NCBI GenBank assembly: GCA_011389575.1
Contig: JAABUB010000033.1
Coordinates: forward strand, 1-36,301
Length of the DNA stretch: 36,301 nucleotides
Reading direction: 5' to 3'
DNA from: Desulfotignum sp.
GTDB lineage: Bacteria > Desulfobacterota > Desulfobacteria > Desulfobacterales > Desulfobacteraceae
Shown: piece by piece, positions 7,826-17,105 of the stretch
Numbering within the stretch: position 1 is the stretch's first letter
How the letters are laid out: every line of letters starts with the position of its first letter
Position numbers and translations under genes: made by a program
Notes under the pieces: generated by a model
What the model was told of the DNA's origin: nothing
Databases searched by the model: none
What the model saw: only the letters and a program-made list of their open reading frames with translations

Positions 7826-9904
7826 TTAGGCTTTTTTTTCTTCTTGTTTTTGTTTGATGATATCTTCGGCAATTGACTGGGGAACCTGTTTGTAGGAAGA
7901 AAATTCCATGGTAAACTGGGCTTTCCCCTGGGTGGCCGACCGCAAAATAGTGGAAAACCCGAACATTTCAGACAAGGGCACCTGACTTTCAATAACAGAC
8001 ATGACCCCTTCTTCCTGGGAGCCTTGAATGATTCCCCGTCTCTGGTTGATCAACCCCATGCACGAGCCCTGGAATTCATTGGGGGTTTCAATGACCACTT
8101 TCATGATGGGTTCTTTGATGACCGGTCTGGCTTTGCCATAGGCTTCCAGAAAAGCGCCTCTGGCTGCAGCCTGAAACGCCATTTCCGATGAATCCACTGC
8201 ATGGTATGCCCCGTCATCGATGGTCACCCGGATACCTGTAACCGGGAATTCCAGTTTGGGACCTTTTGCCATGCAGGCCTGGAAGCCTTTTTCACAGGCA
8301 GGAATATACTGGGTGGGAATTCTGCCGCCGGTGATTTTGTTTACAAATTCAAATTCTTCCTCACATGGCTCCATGGCACCGGCCACCCGGCCGAACTGCC
8401 CTGCACCGCCGGTCTGTTTTTTATGGGTGTAATTAAACAAAGCTTTCTGGGTAATGGTTTCTCTGTAGGCTACTCTGGGTTTTCCTGTGGTGACTTCTGC
8501 CTGGTATTCGCGCTTCATTCTTTCCACATAGACCTCCAGATGCAGTTCTCCCATGCCCTGGATGATTGTATCACCTGTCTCATGATCCACATATGTCTTA
8601 AAGGTTGGGTCTTCCTTGGTGAAGCGGTTCAGGGCTTTGGACATATTGATCTGGGCTTTGTTGTCTTTGGGTACGATGGAAAGAGAAATAACCGGGTCCA
8701 TGACATGCATGGCCAGCATGGAATAATTGATACTGGGAGAAACGAATGTGTCGCCTGAAGCACAGTCTATTCCGAACATGGCACCAATATGGCCTGCGGG
8801 AATTTCCTCCACATCTTCCATCTGGGAGGCATGCATCCGGATGAGCCGGCCTGCTTTGATTTTTTTCCCGTCCCTTGAGTTGATCAGGGTGCTGCCTTTG
8901 GTAATACTTCCCTGGTACACCCGAAGATAGGTGAGCTGGCCGTACTGCCCGTCCTCCAGCTTGAAAGCCAGAGCAACCGTGGGTTTGTCGAAATTACTTT
9001 CCAGAACTACGCTCTCTTCATTGTTGTCCAGATCAATGGCTTCGTTATTGATGTCCAAAGGAGAGGGAAGATAATCTATCACCGCATCCAGCAGAGGCTG
9101 AACCGCCTTGTTTTTGTAAGCTGAACCCAAAAATACCGGGGTAATATGCCGTGCAAGCACACCGGTTCTGATCGCTTTTTTGATCATAACATCACTGATA
9201 TCTGATTCTTCCAGAATGGCATCGGTCAGTTCTTCTGAAAAAAGAGAGGCAGCATCGATCATTTCATCTCTGGCTTCCTGTGCCTGGTCACGCATGTTCT
9301 CAGGAATATCTTTGACAGCGACACGTTCGCCATGATCGCCTTCAAAGTAACAGGCTTTCATGGCCACCAGGTCGATCACCCCTTCATGCCTGTCTTCAAG
9401 GCCTATGGGCAGCTGCATCAGAACTGAATTGTGCCCCAGTTTGTCCTTGAGCTGCCGGGCCACCTTGGCCGGGTTTGCACCGGACCGGTCACATTTGTTG
9501 ACAAATGCAATGCAGGGGACCTCATACCGTTTCATCTGCTGATCCACGGTAATGGACTGGGACTGGACCCCTGAAACCGAGCACAGAATCAGTACCACAC
9601 CATCCAGCACCCGCAGGGAACGCTCCACCTCCACGGTAAAATCCACATGGCCGGGCGTGTCGATAATATTGATATTGTGATTTTTCCATTCACAATAAGT
9701 GGCAGCCGAGGCAATGGTGATGCCCCGCTCTCTTTCAAGGTCCATGGAATCCATGACCGCACCGGTACCGTCTTTTCCCCTGACCTCGTTGATTTTATGA
9801 ATCCTGTCCGTGTAAAACAAAACCCTTTCTGTAAGCGTGGTTTTGCCGGAATCAATATGGGCACTAATGCCGATATTTCTTACCCGCTTTAAATCTTTGA
9901 TCAT
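7826..9904 (-). CDS. fusA: elongation factor G (translocase GTPase)
   Basis: A 692-residue EF-G of standard length. G1 is HIDSGKTT, G2 lies in [11 protein letters not shown]3 is DTPGH and G4 is NKCD (usual NKMD). Domains II-V follow, with [14 protein letters not shown] in domain IV and [16 protein letters not shown] opening domain V. The protein moves tRNA and mRNA through the ribosome after peptide transfer. The [19 protein letters not shown] stretch and [14 protein letters not shown] resemble the EF-G1 paralogue of spirochaetes, planctomycetes and deltaproteobacteria (also close to mitochondrial EF-G). In such organisms a second EF-G often handles ribosome recycling; no second copy is in the window. 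AAGGA lies upstream of the ATG. It is not in a str operon (no rpsL, rpsG or tuf next to it), consistent with an spd-type paralogue. Confidence 0.95.
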   Translation of the reverse strand: MIKDLKRVRNIGISAHIDSGKTTLTERVLFYTDRIHKINEVRGKDGTGAVMDSMDLERERGITIASAATYCEWKNHNINIIDTPGHVDFTVEVERSLRVLDGVVLILCSVSGVQSQSITVDQQMKRYEVPCIAFVNKCDRSGANPAKVARQLKDKLGHNSVLMQLPIGLEDRHEGVIDLVAMKACYFEGDHGERVAVKDIPENMRDQAQEARDEMIDAASLFSEELTDAILEESDISDVMIKKAIRTGVLARHITPVFLGSAYKNKAVQPLLDAVIDYLPSPLDINNEAIDLDNNEESVVLESNFDKPTVALAFKLEDGQYGQLTYLRVYQGSITKGSTLINSRDGKKIKAGRLIRMHASQMEDVEEIPAGHIGAMFGIDCASGDTFVSPSINYSMLAMHVMDPVISLSIVPKDNKAQINMSKALNRFTKEDPTFKTYVDHETGDTIIQGMGELHLEVYVERMKREYQAEVTTGKPRVAYRETITQKALFNYTHKKQTGGAGQFGRVAGAMEPCEEEFEFVNKITGGRIPTQYIPACEKGFQACMAKGPKLEFPVTGIRVTIDDGAYHAVDSSEMAFQAAARGAFLEAYGKARPVIKEPIMKVVIETPNEFQGSCMGLINQRRGIIQGSQEEGVMSVIESQVPLSEMFGFSTILRSATQGKAQFTMEFSSYKQVPQSIAEDIIKQKQEEKKA

Positions 9905-10358
9905 TTTACATTATCCTTATGAATAAAATTTGTCCTTGGAACAATAAAATTCAACGCAATTATTGCCAAAGGTATTGCCACATACTATTATTATTGCGAT
10001 TTTATTAAAAAATGAATCTCAGGCTGCATTCAGCATATGAGAGACAGATTCTATATCCTGTTTATTTAGTTTTGTCAATGGTTTATTGCGAAAAACAGAA
10101 CAATCGTATGTAAAAAAATGCATTGCCCCGGGATTTTTGACCAAATTGCCGGTTAGCCGCACCGTTTTACAACAATTTGTCTATAAAGGTACAGATGGCA
10201 CCTGGCATACCTGGTACCCTTGCCGGTTTCCATTAAAAACACTGGCATGCGCCAATTTTTTCCTGTATGTAAAACAAGTGCTTTTCATTTTTTTTAAGCT
10301 GACCAAATGAAAATAATATTATTGGATGTGCGGTCTTGTACTGAAAAGGAGCGGCCCT
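9905..10358. other. divergent intergenic region between fusA and rsmG
   Basis: About 450 AT-rich bases without a convincing gene. It must hold promoters for both fusA (minus) and rsmG (plus), but I could not pick a confident -35/-10 pair. TATTGCCA is directly repeated at about 9961 and 9973. A weak stem joins AAGGTAC near 10185 with GTACCCTT near 10213. I see no riboswitch or RNA gene. Confidence 0.4.
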
Positions 10359-11054
10359 GTGAAAGAACAGGATGTGCGTATGTTTTGTGAGACCCTTTGT
10401 CTGGGAAGCCGGCAGATGGGTATTTCCCTTACCCAAAAACAAATAGATCAGATGGTCTGCCATGCCACCCAGCTGGAAAAGTGGAATAAGAAAACCAATC
10501 TGACAGCCATCACAGGACCTGCAGCCATAGCACAAAAACATTTTCTTGATGCCATTGCAGTTCAGCCATTTGTGCATCAGGACAAGACAATTCTGGATCT
10601 GGGATCTGGTGGCGGGTTTCCCGGACTGCCTTTGAAACTGCTCAATGAGAATATGGATATGGTGCTGGTGGATGCATCCAGGAAAAAAGTGAATTTTCTC
10701 AAACATGTTATCCGGTTGCTGGGGACAGGGGGTATTGAGGCTATTCACGGCCGGGTGGAAAGTTTTCACCAGGATCCGGATTTTGCCGGCAGGTTTGATG
10801 CTGTTCTGGCCAGGGGGTTTGCCGGTCTGTCATCCCTTGCCAGCCTGGCAGCCCCTTTGTTACACCCCAAAGGTACCATTTATGCTTTAAAAGGTCCTAC
10901 GGCAACACGGGAAATCACTTCGTCACTGGAAACCCGATTTATAATCCAGTGTGATCACTATACGTTGCCTTTGGAAGAGGCACGCCGCTGTCTGGTAAGG
11001 CTTACACCGAAAACAAAACAGTTCCTGAATTACACAATCCAGGAACTGTTTTGA
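10359..11054 (+). CDS. rsmG: 16S rRNA (guanine527-N7)-methyltransferase RsmG
   Basis: A 231-residue SAM-dependent methyltransferase that modifies G527 of 16S rRNA. The SAM-binding motif is LDLGSGGGFPGLPL, followed by VLVDASRKKVNFL (motif II) and GRVESFH; the helical N-terminus contains KWNKKTNLTAI, typical of the family. The start is taken as GTG at 10359-10361: AAGGAG at 10346-10351 sits seven bases ahead, whereas the ATG at 10326 in the same frame has no such site. Length is normal. It stands alone, without the mnmG/parA neighbours common elsewhere. Its last 13 codons double as one arm and the other of a terminator hairpin (11015-11052). Confidence 0.92.
   Translation: MKEQDVRMFCETLCLGSRQMGISLTQKQIDQMVCHATQLEKWNKKTNLTAITGPAAIAQKHFLDAIAVQPFVHQDKTILDLGSGGGFPGLPLKLLNENMDMVLVDASRKKVNFLKHVIRLLGTGGIEAIHGRVESFHQDPDFAGRFDAVLARGFAGLSSLASLAAPLLHPKGTIYALKGPTATREITSSLETRFIIQCDHYTLPLEEARRCLVRLTPKTKQFLNYTIQELF
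11015..11052. terminator. bidirectional intrinsic terminator embedded in the 3' end of rsmG
   Basis: AAAACAGTTCCTG (11015-11027) pairs perfectly with CAGGAACTGTTTT (11040-11052) around a 12-base loop. The outer A and T runs make it work in either direction. It overlaps the final codons of rsmG (stop 11052-11054) and lies 35 bases past the stop of the convergent cold-shock gene, so it can end both transcripts. Confidence 0.8.
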
Positions 11055-11086
11055 TCTTTAATGCGTTTTGATGTAAACGGACCGGC

Positions 11087-11290
11087 TTAGAGCACGGTTA
11101 CATTTTTGGCGGAAGGCCCTTTCTGGCCTTCTTCAATATCAAATGAGACACGATCCCCTTCATTGAGGGATTTAAAACCGCTTGAGTTAATACCTGAGTG
11201 ATGTACAAAAACATCTTTTCCACCGTCTTCAACTTCGATGAATCCAAACCCTTTTGAGTCGTTAAACCATTTTACGATACCATTTGCCAT
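11087..11290 (-). CDS. cold-shock domain protein (CspA family)
   Basis: A 67-residue single cold-shock domain. RNP1 is KGFGFIEV and RNP2 is DVFVHHSGI, both intact, opening with [15 protein letters not shown]. The protein binds single-stranded RNA/DNA and acts as an RNA chaperone. Length is normal. The ATG at 11288-11290 is preceded by AGGAG (minus strand). A strong promoter lies well upstream (11424-11451), giving a leader of ~125 bases, typical of Csp genes whose leader controls expression. Whether it is cold-induced or constitutive cannot be read from the sequence. Confidence 0.95.
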   Translation of the reverse strand: MANGIVKWFNDSKGFGFIEVEDGGKDVFVHHSGINSSGFKSLNEGDRVSFDIEEGQKGPSAKNVTVL

Positions 11291-11415
11291 GTCGGCACTC
11301 TCCTGTAATAAATAAAAATAAAAAAATCTTCTTGCTTTGGGGGGTAATCACACGTTTAGTCGGGATATACACCTTACGGCGGAAAATAAATTGCACGCCT
11401 TTTTCTCCGGGCGCG
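11291..11415 (-). promoter_or_regulatory. long 5' leader of the cold-shock mRNA
   Basis: Between the inferred start (~11416) and the ATG lie ~125 transcribed, apparently non-coding bases. They include a GC-rich first part (CGCGCCCGGAG), a run of seven T and several AT-rich repeats before AGGAG. Csp leaders in other bacteria fold differently at low temperature; that such switching happens here is inference. Confidence 0.45.
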
Positions 11416-11423
11416 ATATTTGA

Positions 11424-11451
11424 ATTATATAGTTCTCTTTGCAAAAGTCAA
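11424..11451 (-). promoter_or_regulatory. strong promoter of the cold-shock gene
   Basis: On the minus strand TTGACT (11446-11451) and a perfect TATAAT (11424-11429) are 16 bases apart. Transcription would start near 11416, about 125 bases before the ATG. This is the best sigma-70-like match I found in the window. Confidence 0.7.
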
Positions 11452-11553
11452 GCGGAGTTTCATATTAAAAGAAATTTAAATTTTTTCCAGGCAGATTGTG
11501 TATTTTTCCAGGTAAACAAAATAAGAGGAGATCCACGCCAGGCAACCCAAAAC

Positions 11554-11577
11554 ACACCTGACCGGAATATCAGGTGT
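11554..11577. repeat. small hairpin in the csp/ileS intergenic region
   Basis: ACACCTGA at 11554-11561 pairs with TCAGGTGT at 11570-11577, with flanking CCCAA and TTGGG able to extend it. It is followed at 11607-11619 by a 13-base word (TTACATGCGATTA) that recurs in reverse orientation at 6097-6109. Confidence 0.5.
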
Positions 11578-11643
11578 TGGGTGAAAATTGCTGCATAAAT
11601 GCGTGATTACATGCGATTATCCCGGGATTTATTTGCAGTGAAC

Positions 11644-11672
11644 TTGACTTTTTACCATTTTGGAACTAAAAA
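11644..11672 (+). promoter_or_regulatory. probable promoter of the ileS operon
   Basis: TTGACT (11644-11649) and TAAAAA (11667-11672) are spaced by 17 bases, ~67 bases before the ileS ATG. The -10 is a four-of-six match, so this is tentative. No T-box leader is visible. Confidence 0.4.
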
Positions 11673-11738
11673 GAACGATTTAATGCCAATATGTGACCAT
11701 GACGTGACAAACAATATTTATCCTGATTCGGAGGACGA

Positions 11739-14537
11739 ATGGATTATAAACTGACACTGAACCTGCCTTCCACCCGGTTCGCCATGAAGGCCAATCTGCC
11801 CCAGCGGGAACCGGAGCAGCTCAAAAAATGGGATGAGAAAAAAATATATGAAAAATTGCGGGAACAATCAAAAGATAAACCGCTTTTTATTCTTCATGAC
11901 GGTCCTCCCTATGCCAACGGCCATCTGCACATGGGCCATGCCATCAACAAGATTTTAAAGGATATTATTGTCAGGTCCCGGCAGATGGCAGGTTTTAACG
12001 CCCCTTATGTCCCGGGATGGGATTGCCACGGCCTGCCCATTGAGCACAATGTGGACAAAAAACTGGGGTCCAGGAAAAAAGAGATGACCCCGGTGCAGAT
12101 CCGCAAAGAATGCCGGTCTTATGCTGCCAGGTTTGTGGATGTGCAAAGAGAGGAATTCAAGCGGTTCGGTGTGACCGGCGAGTGGGATGATCCCTACCTG
12201 ACCATGAACTATGCCTATGAGGCACGGATTGCCAGAGAATGCGGTGAATTTGCTTTGTCCGAAGACATGTTTTTAGGAAAAAAACCCATCCACTGGTGCT
12301 GTTCCTGCCAAACCGCTCTGGCTGAAGCGGAAATCGAGTACCATGACCATTCCTCACCTTCCATTTATGTGAAATTTCCTCTTAAAGATGATATCTCTCA
12401 TTTGATTCCCGGCCTGGGTGATGATCCTGTTTCCCTGGTGATCTGGACCACTACCCCCTGGACCATTCCAGCCAACCTCGGGATCTGTCTGCACCCCGAA
12501 TTTGTTTATGCTGTTGTTAAAACCGATGCCCACGGAATGCTGATTCTGGCCAGAGAGCTGGTGGAAAAAGTGATGCAGGCATTCGGTATTGAGAATTACA
12601 CCATTGCTGGCGAGATCAGCCCCCGGGAGCTGGAACATAAAAAATGTACCCACCCCATCTATGACAGGGATTCTCTGGTCATTTTAGGGGACCATGTCAC
12701 CCTGGATGCGGGCACCGGATGTGTGCACACCGCCCCTGGTCACGGGGCTGACGATTATGTGGTGGGCCAGAAATACAATCTGGAATGCTATTCTCCGGTG
12801 GAGGATACCGGTGTTTTTTCTTCAGATGTGTCCTTGTTTGCCGGAGAATTTATCTTCAAAGCCAACAAACACATCAATGCGGTGCTGGAAGAAAAAGGAG
12901 CATTGCTGAAAAACGAACATCTGTCCCATTCCTATCCCCATTGCTGGCGGTGCAAAAACCCGGTGATTTTCAGGGCCACCCCCCAGTGGTTTATCTCCAT
13001 GGACAAACAGGGCCTTCGGGCAAAAACCCTTGAACAGATCAACCATGTGAAATGGATTCCCGCCTGGGGCAAAGAAAGAATTTATGCCATGATCGAGAAC
13101 CGGCCGGACTGGTGTCTGTCCCGCCAGCGTTCCTGGGGGGTGCCCATCCCCATTTTTCACTGCAAAAAATGTAAAAATATCTATGTAACCAGAGAATCAG
13201 TGGACAAGGTCCATACCCTGTTCACAGAAAATTCCTCTGACATCTGGTTTGAGAAGGATGCGGCATTACTCATGCCTGACAATGCCAAATGTGAAACCTG
13301 CGGCGCTGCGGAATTTACCAAAGACCACAATATCCTGGATGTGTGGTTCGACTCCGGGGTCAGCCATGCGGCTGTTCTTGCCGAACGGTCAGGATTGCAC
13401 CGGCCGGCAGACATGTACCTGGAAGGATCTGATCAGCACCGGGGATGGTTTCATTCTTCTTTGCTTACAGCGGTGGGCCGTACGGGAAAAGCCCCTTACA
13501 AAGCTGTTTTGACCCATGGATTTGTGGTGGATGAGGCAGGGCACAAAATGTCCAAATCCGTGGGCAATGTGGTGGCCCCGGAAAAGGTGATCAAACAGTA
13601 TGGTGCTGATGTTCTGCGCCTGTGGGTGGCCTCTGCCGACTACAGAGGAGATGTGAGCATTTCCGATAATATCATCAGGCAGTTGTCTGATGCCTACCGC
13701 AGGATCCGCAACACCTGCCGGTTCATGCTGGGCAATTTCAGTGATTTTGACCTGAAAACCGATATCAGGCCTGTATCCGGCATGTGTGAGATGGACCGGT
13801 TTATTTTGCACCGGCTGTTTCAGGTGACACAAAAATCGGTGCAGGCCTATGAAAATTATGAATTTCACACCATTTATCATGCACTGCACAATTTTTGTGT
13901 GGTGGATCTGTCCGCGTTTTATCTGGATATTATCAAAGACAGGCTGTATACCTCTCCGCCAGAAAGCCCCGGGAGAAAAGATGCCCAGACTGTGATGGCC
14001 TTTATCCTGGATGCCCTGGTCAAGATCATGGCGCCCATGCTGCCGTTTACTGCAGAAGAAATCTATACCCATATGCCTTTAGGGCAGACCGGAAAAGAAA
14101 GTGTGCACATGGAACATATGGCTGTGCCTGATCCCCAATGGCAGGACCGGGCACTGGCAGACAAATGGAAACAGATCCTGGCCCTGCGGTCCGAAGTGAC
14201 CAGGGCTCTGGAGGATGCCAGAAAAACCAAGCTCATCGGCCATCCCCTGGACGCAGCCCTTGAAATAAAACTGCCGGACACGGGTCTTAAAGAATTACTC
14301 CGGAATCTGGACCAGGACCTGTCTGATATTTTTATTGTTTCTTCGGCCCGGCTTGTGGAAAACCTTGAACCAGGCGCTTTTCAGGGCAGAGAGCTCCAGG
14401 GTCTGGAAATTGCAGTAAAAAAGGCAGCTGGACAAAAATGCGAACGGTGCTGGCGTTTCAGCAATGCCATTGGACAGGATCAAAAATATCCCACAGCCTG
14501 TGACCGGTGTGCAGCTGCTCTGCAGCAGATTTTGTAA
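11739..14537 (+). CDS. ileS: isoleucyl-tRNA synthetase
   Basis: A 932-residue class I synthetase charging tRNA-Ile. The HIGH motif is HMGH (64-67) after [10 protein letters not shown], and KMSKS is at 603-607 in [10 protein letters not shown]. The editing domain shows [10 protein letters not shown], and [11 protein letters not shown] lies between. The C-terminal zinc knuckle is C901/C904 with C921/C924 (CERCWRF...CDRC), as in bacterial IleRS of the eubacterial type. GGAGG sits just ahead of the ATG. It leads the plus-strand run ileS-lspA-lgt-holA-pyk; ileS next to lspA is a widespread bacterial arrangement. Length and motifs are normal. Confidence 0.97.
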   Translation: MDYKLTLNLPSTRFAMKANLPQREPEQLKKWDEKKIYEKLREQSKDKPLFILHDGPPYANGHLHMGHAINKILKDIIVRSRQMAGFNAPYVPGWDCHGLPIEHNVDKKLGSRKKEMTPVQIRKECRSYAARFVDVQREEFKRFGVTGEWDDPYLTMNYAYEARIARECGEFALSEDMFLGKKPIHWCCSCQTALAEAEIEYHDHSSPSIYVKFPLKDDISHLIPGLGDDPVSLVIWTTTPWTIPANLGICLHPEFVYAVVKTDAHGMLILARELVEKVMQAFGIENYTIAGEISPRELEHKKCTHPIYDRDSLVILGDHVTLDAGTGCVHTAPGHGADDYVVGQKYNLECYSPVEDTGVFSSDVSLFAGEFIFKANKHINAVLEEKGALLKNEHLSHSYPHCWRCKNPVIFRATPQWFISMDKQGLRAKTLEQINHVKWIPAWGKERIYAMIENRPDWCLSRQRSWGVPIPIFHCKKCKNIYVTRESVDKVHTLFTENSSDIWFEKDAALLMPDNAKCETCGAAEFTKDHNILDVWFDSGVSHAAVLAERSGLHRPADMYLEGSDQHRGWFHSSLLTAVGRTGKAPYKAVLTHGFVVDEAGHKMSKSVGNVVAPEKVIKQYGADVLRLWVASADYRGDVSISDNIIRQLSDAYRRIRNTCRFMLGNFSDFDLKTDIRPVSGMCEMDRFILHRLFQVTQKSVQAYENYEFHTIYHALHNFCVVDLSAFYLDIIKDRLYTSPPESPGRKDAQTVMAFILDALVKIMAPMLPFTAEEIYTHMPLGQTGKESVHMEHMAVPDPQWQDRALADKWKQILALRSEVTRALEDARKTKLIGHPLDAALEIKLPDTGLKELLRNLDQDLSDIFIVSSARLVENLEPGAFQGRELQGLEIAVKKAAGQKCERCWRFSNAIGQDQKYPTACDRCAAALQQIL

Positions 14538-14548
14538 CAAAAAACATT

Positions 14549-15037
14549 GTGGGAAAAAAAGAACTCATACGCCTGATTGTTGTGACCAGTGCAGTTGTTC
14601 TGGTTGATCAGACCACCAAAAAATGGATTGTGATGCACCTGGGACTGCACGAATACATTGTGGTGATTGATAATTTTTTTCATATTACCCATGTGCTGAA
14701 CCCGGGCGGTGCATTCGGATTTTTTGCCACCCAGTCCCATATGGTGCGGAAAATTGTCTTTCTTTTTTTGTCATCTGTGGTGGCCCTGTTCATCTGCTGG
14801 TTTTACACCCGGGTTGCCAGAACCCATATTGCGCTGTCCTACGGCCTGGCCCTGATCTTTTCCGGCGCTGTGGGCAACCTGGTGGACCGGTTCCGGTACG
14901 GGCATGTGGTGGATTTTTTGGATTTTTATGTGGGCACGGCCCACTGGCCGGCCTTTAATGTGGCAGATGCCGCCATCAGTGTGGGCATGGCTGTCCTTAT
15001 ATATCATGTGGTATTCAAAAAAATACCCGATTTTTAA
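14549..15037 (+). CDS. lspA: lipoprotein signal peptidase (signal peptidase II)
   Basis: A 162-residue inner-membrane aspartyl protease that removes signal peptides from diacylglyceryl-modified prolipoproteins. Four hydrophobic segments fit the fold. Catalytic aspartates are D122 (VVDFLDFYVG) and D140 (FNVADAAI), and VDQTTKKW and NPGGAFGFF are family motifs. Two GTG starts are possible, 14507 and 14549; I prefer 14549 because it avoids overlapping ileS and gives the usual length and N-terminus (MGKKELIRLIVV). Neither has a strong ribosome binding site, so translation may be coupled to ileS, which ends 11 bases earlier. Lgt, the preceding enzyme of the same pathway, follows directly. Confidence 0.93.
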   Translation: MGKKELIRLIVVTSAVVLVDQTTKKWIVMHLGLHEYIVVIDNFFHITHVLNPGGAFGFFATQSHMVRKIVFLFLSSVVALFICWFYTRVARTHIALSYGLALIFSGAVGNLVDRFRYGHVVDFLDFYVGTAHWPAFNVADAAISVGMAVLIYHVVFKKIPDF

Positions 15038-15049
15038 ATCAGAGGTAAT

Positions 15050-15820
15050 ATGCATCCCATCCTGTTTAATTTCGGCAGCTTCAGTCTCTATACATATGGG
15101 CTGTTTCTTGCCCTGGGGTTTATGGCAGCTGTCTGGTTTTCCAAACGCAATGCCCGGTTTTATGACATAAAACCCGATGACATTTCCGATCTTTTCTTTG
15201 TGGTCCTGGTGTGTGGGCTTCTGGGGTCCCGGTTGCTGTATGTGCTCATCAATTTTGAAGATTTCCAATCCAATCTTCTGGACATAGTTAAACTCTGGAA
15301 AGGCGGGCTGGTCTTTTTCGGGGGATTCATCGGTGGTGTGGCCGGGTCCGTGGTGATGATCAGAATAAAAAAACTTTCATTTTTTAAAACCGCGGACAGT
15401 ATTTCCCCTGGTGTGGCCCTGGGACATGCCATCGGCAGGCTGGGCTGTTTTTTTGCCGGCTGTTGCTACGGCCGGCAGTGTGATCTTCCCTTTGCTGTTA
15501 AATTCACCCACCCTGACAGCCTGGCCCCTTTGCATATGTTTCTGCATCCCACCCAGATATATATGGCAGCATCCAACCTGGCTTTGTTTTTTATTCTGGT
15601 TTGGATCCAGAAACACAAACGTTTCCATGGCATGGTGTTTTTAAGCTATGTTATGATCTATAGTGTTTTCCGGTTCATCATTGAATTTTTCCGGGGGGAT
15701 TTCAGAGGGGATTTTTTCTTTGATTTTTTTTCCATGTCCCAGGGAATCGGGATTGTGGTTTTTTTCATCGCCCTGGCAATGACGGTAAAACTGGCCAGAT
15801 CTTCCCATGCCGACCGTTAA
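15050..15820 (+). CDS. lgt: prolipoprotein diacylglyceryl transferase
   Basis: A 256-residue polytopic membrane enzyme that moves diacylglycerol from phosphatidylglycerol onto the lipobox cysteine. The signature is GHAIGRLGCFFAGCCYGR (125-142) with the essential Arg at 130. Y-G in YTYGLFLALG near residue 16 and RFIIEFFRGD near the C-terminus are also family features. The cysteine-rich variant replaces the GN...NGELYG of E. coli and is common in deltaproteobacteria. AGAGG lies ahead of the ATG, 12 bases after the lspA stop. Its 3' end overlaps the holA start by 14 bases. Confidence 0.95.
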   Translation: MHPILFNFGSFSLYTYGLFLALGFMAAVWFSKRNARFYDIKPDDISDLFFVVLVCGLLGSRLLYVLINFEDFQSNLLDIVKLWKGGLVFFGGFIGGVAGSVVMIRIKKLSFFKTADSISPGVALGHAIGRLGCFFAGCCYGRQCDLPFAVKFTHPDSLAPLHMFLHPTQIYMAASNLALFFILVWIQKHKRFHGMVFLSYVMIYSVFRFIIEFFRGDFRGDFFFDFFSMSQGIGIVVFFIALAMTVKLARSSHADR

Positions 15821-17105
15821 ACACACAGGCCTGGAAAAATGGATGGCCCAACGTGCCGATACCACGCTGCCCGGGTGCATACTGGTGGCAGGTGACGCTT
15901 TTCTGGTCCAGGAAAGTTTTGAACTATTAAAATCTTTTCTGCTCAAAAAAGATCCTGCCGGGTGTAACCTGGACGTTCTGGATGGCCGGTCCACCCCCAT
16001 GGGAGATATCATTGAACAGGTCACCACTTTTTCTTTTTTCCCGGGCAAAAAAATCATTGCCGTGAAACAGTGTCCTGTTTTTTCAACCAAAGCTGGTCCC
16101 GGGGAAATTTTGTATTCGGAAAATGATTTTTTTCGGCTGGCAGACCTTGTGGAAAAAGGGATACCAGAGGAAAATTTTCTGGTAATGACCGCATCTTCTT
16201 TGGACCGGCGCAGAAAAATATGCAAAATACTGGACACATCAGGATTGATCATCGACTGCACTGTGGCCCAGGGGGCCAGAAAAGCGGATCTGGATGACCA
16301 GCGGTCAGTGCTCCAGAACATTGCCCGAAAAGTTTTAAACCATTCCGGCAAGACCATGGATCAGGCTGCTTTTTCAACACTGGCTGATCTGACCGGGTTT
16401 AATCCTGGATTGTTTGCCAAAAACCTTGAAAAACTTGTGGTGTATTCAGGAAACCGGTCGGCTGTTCTGCAAACAGATGTGCAGGCCATCATCCAACGGG
16501 ACAAAAAAGATCCCATTTTCAGTCTCACCAATGCTTTGATGGAAAAAAATGCGGGTCAGGCCCTGTTCTACCTGTCCTCTCTTTTTGCGGATGGGTTTCA
16601 TCCTCTCCAGATCCTTAAATCTTTTGAAAACATGGTAAGACGTCTTGTTCTGGTGAAAGCTTTTGCTGATGATTTTTTTGCGGCCCATCCGGAGATCCGA
16701 TCGGACCGGATGAATTTCAATACCTTTAAACAAAAAATCATGCCTGCAGTTATTGCCCATGACGATGCTGTAAAAAAACAGACAAAAGAACACCAGGCAA
16801 TTCTGAGCGGTGAGCTGTCTTCTGCCGGAAAAAAACAGGAAAAAAAAATCGCGGTGCCACCGGATCTTTTGCTTGCCCCCAACCCACAAAGCCCGTATCC
16901 TGTATTTCAGAATTTTGACAAATCAGCCCGATTTTCCTTAAATGAACTTTGCTGTGCCCTCATTGCCCTGGGGGATCTGGATTTTGCCTTGAAATCTTCG
17001 TCCATGGAAGCAAAGGTGGGCATTGAAAACTTTGTGATGATATTTTGTAAAAAAGGAGGCTGGCACCATGCAGCGCAAAACCAAAATAATTGCAACCATT
17101 TCTAA
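15807..17105 (+). CDS. holA: DNA polymerase III subunit delta
   Basis: A 432-residue protein matching HolA, the clamp-loader subunit that opens the beta clamp. Visible signs are LVAGDAFLVQE near the N-terminus, VTTFSFFPGKKIIAVKQC, a central FNPGLFAKNLEKLVVYSG, KDPIFSLTNALMEKNAGQAL and FHPLQILKSFENMVRRLV; the sensor and lid helices are recognisable but the ATP site is absent, as expected. It is longer than the usual ~340 residues, mainly through a lysine-rich insertion near 325-350. The last ~12 codons overlap the start of pyk, an extension probably dispensable for fold. Similarity is family-typical but weak. Confidence 0.8.
   Translation: MPTVKHTGLEKWMAQRADTTLPGCILVAGDAFLVQESFELLKSFLLKKDPAGCNLDVLDGRSTPMGDIIEQVTTFSFFPGKKIIAVKQCPVFSTKAGPGEILYSENDFFRLADLVEKGIPEENFLVMTASSLDRRRKICKILDTSGLIIDCTVAQGARKADLDDQRSVLQNIARKVLNHSGKTMDQAAFSTLADLTGFNPGLFAKNLEKLVVYSGNRSAVLQTDVQAIIQRDKKDPIFSLTNALMEKNAGQALFYLSSLFADGFHPLQILKSFENMVRRLVLVKAFADDFFAAHPEIRSDRMNFNTFKQKIMPAVIAHDDAVKKQTKEHQAILSGELSSAGKKQEKKIAVPPDLLLAPNPQSPYPVFQNFDKSARFSLNELCCALIALGDLDFALKSSSMEAKVGIENFVMIFCKKGGWHHAAQNQNNCNHF

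Noticed and set aside
10233-10769. 178-codon minus-strand open frame over the rsmG start
   Set aside because: It is antisense to a clearly recognised RsmG with a good ribosome binding site, and shows no domain.
11452-11738. T-box leader for ileS
   Set aside because: No T-box word or anticodon-like specifier loop with terminator/antiterminator; T-boxes are mainly Firmicute features.
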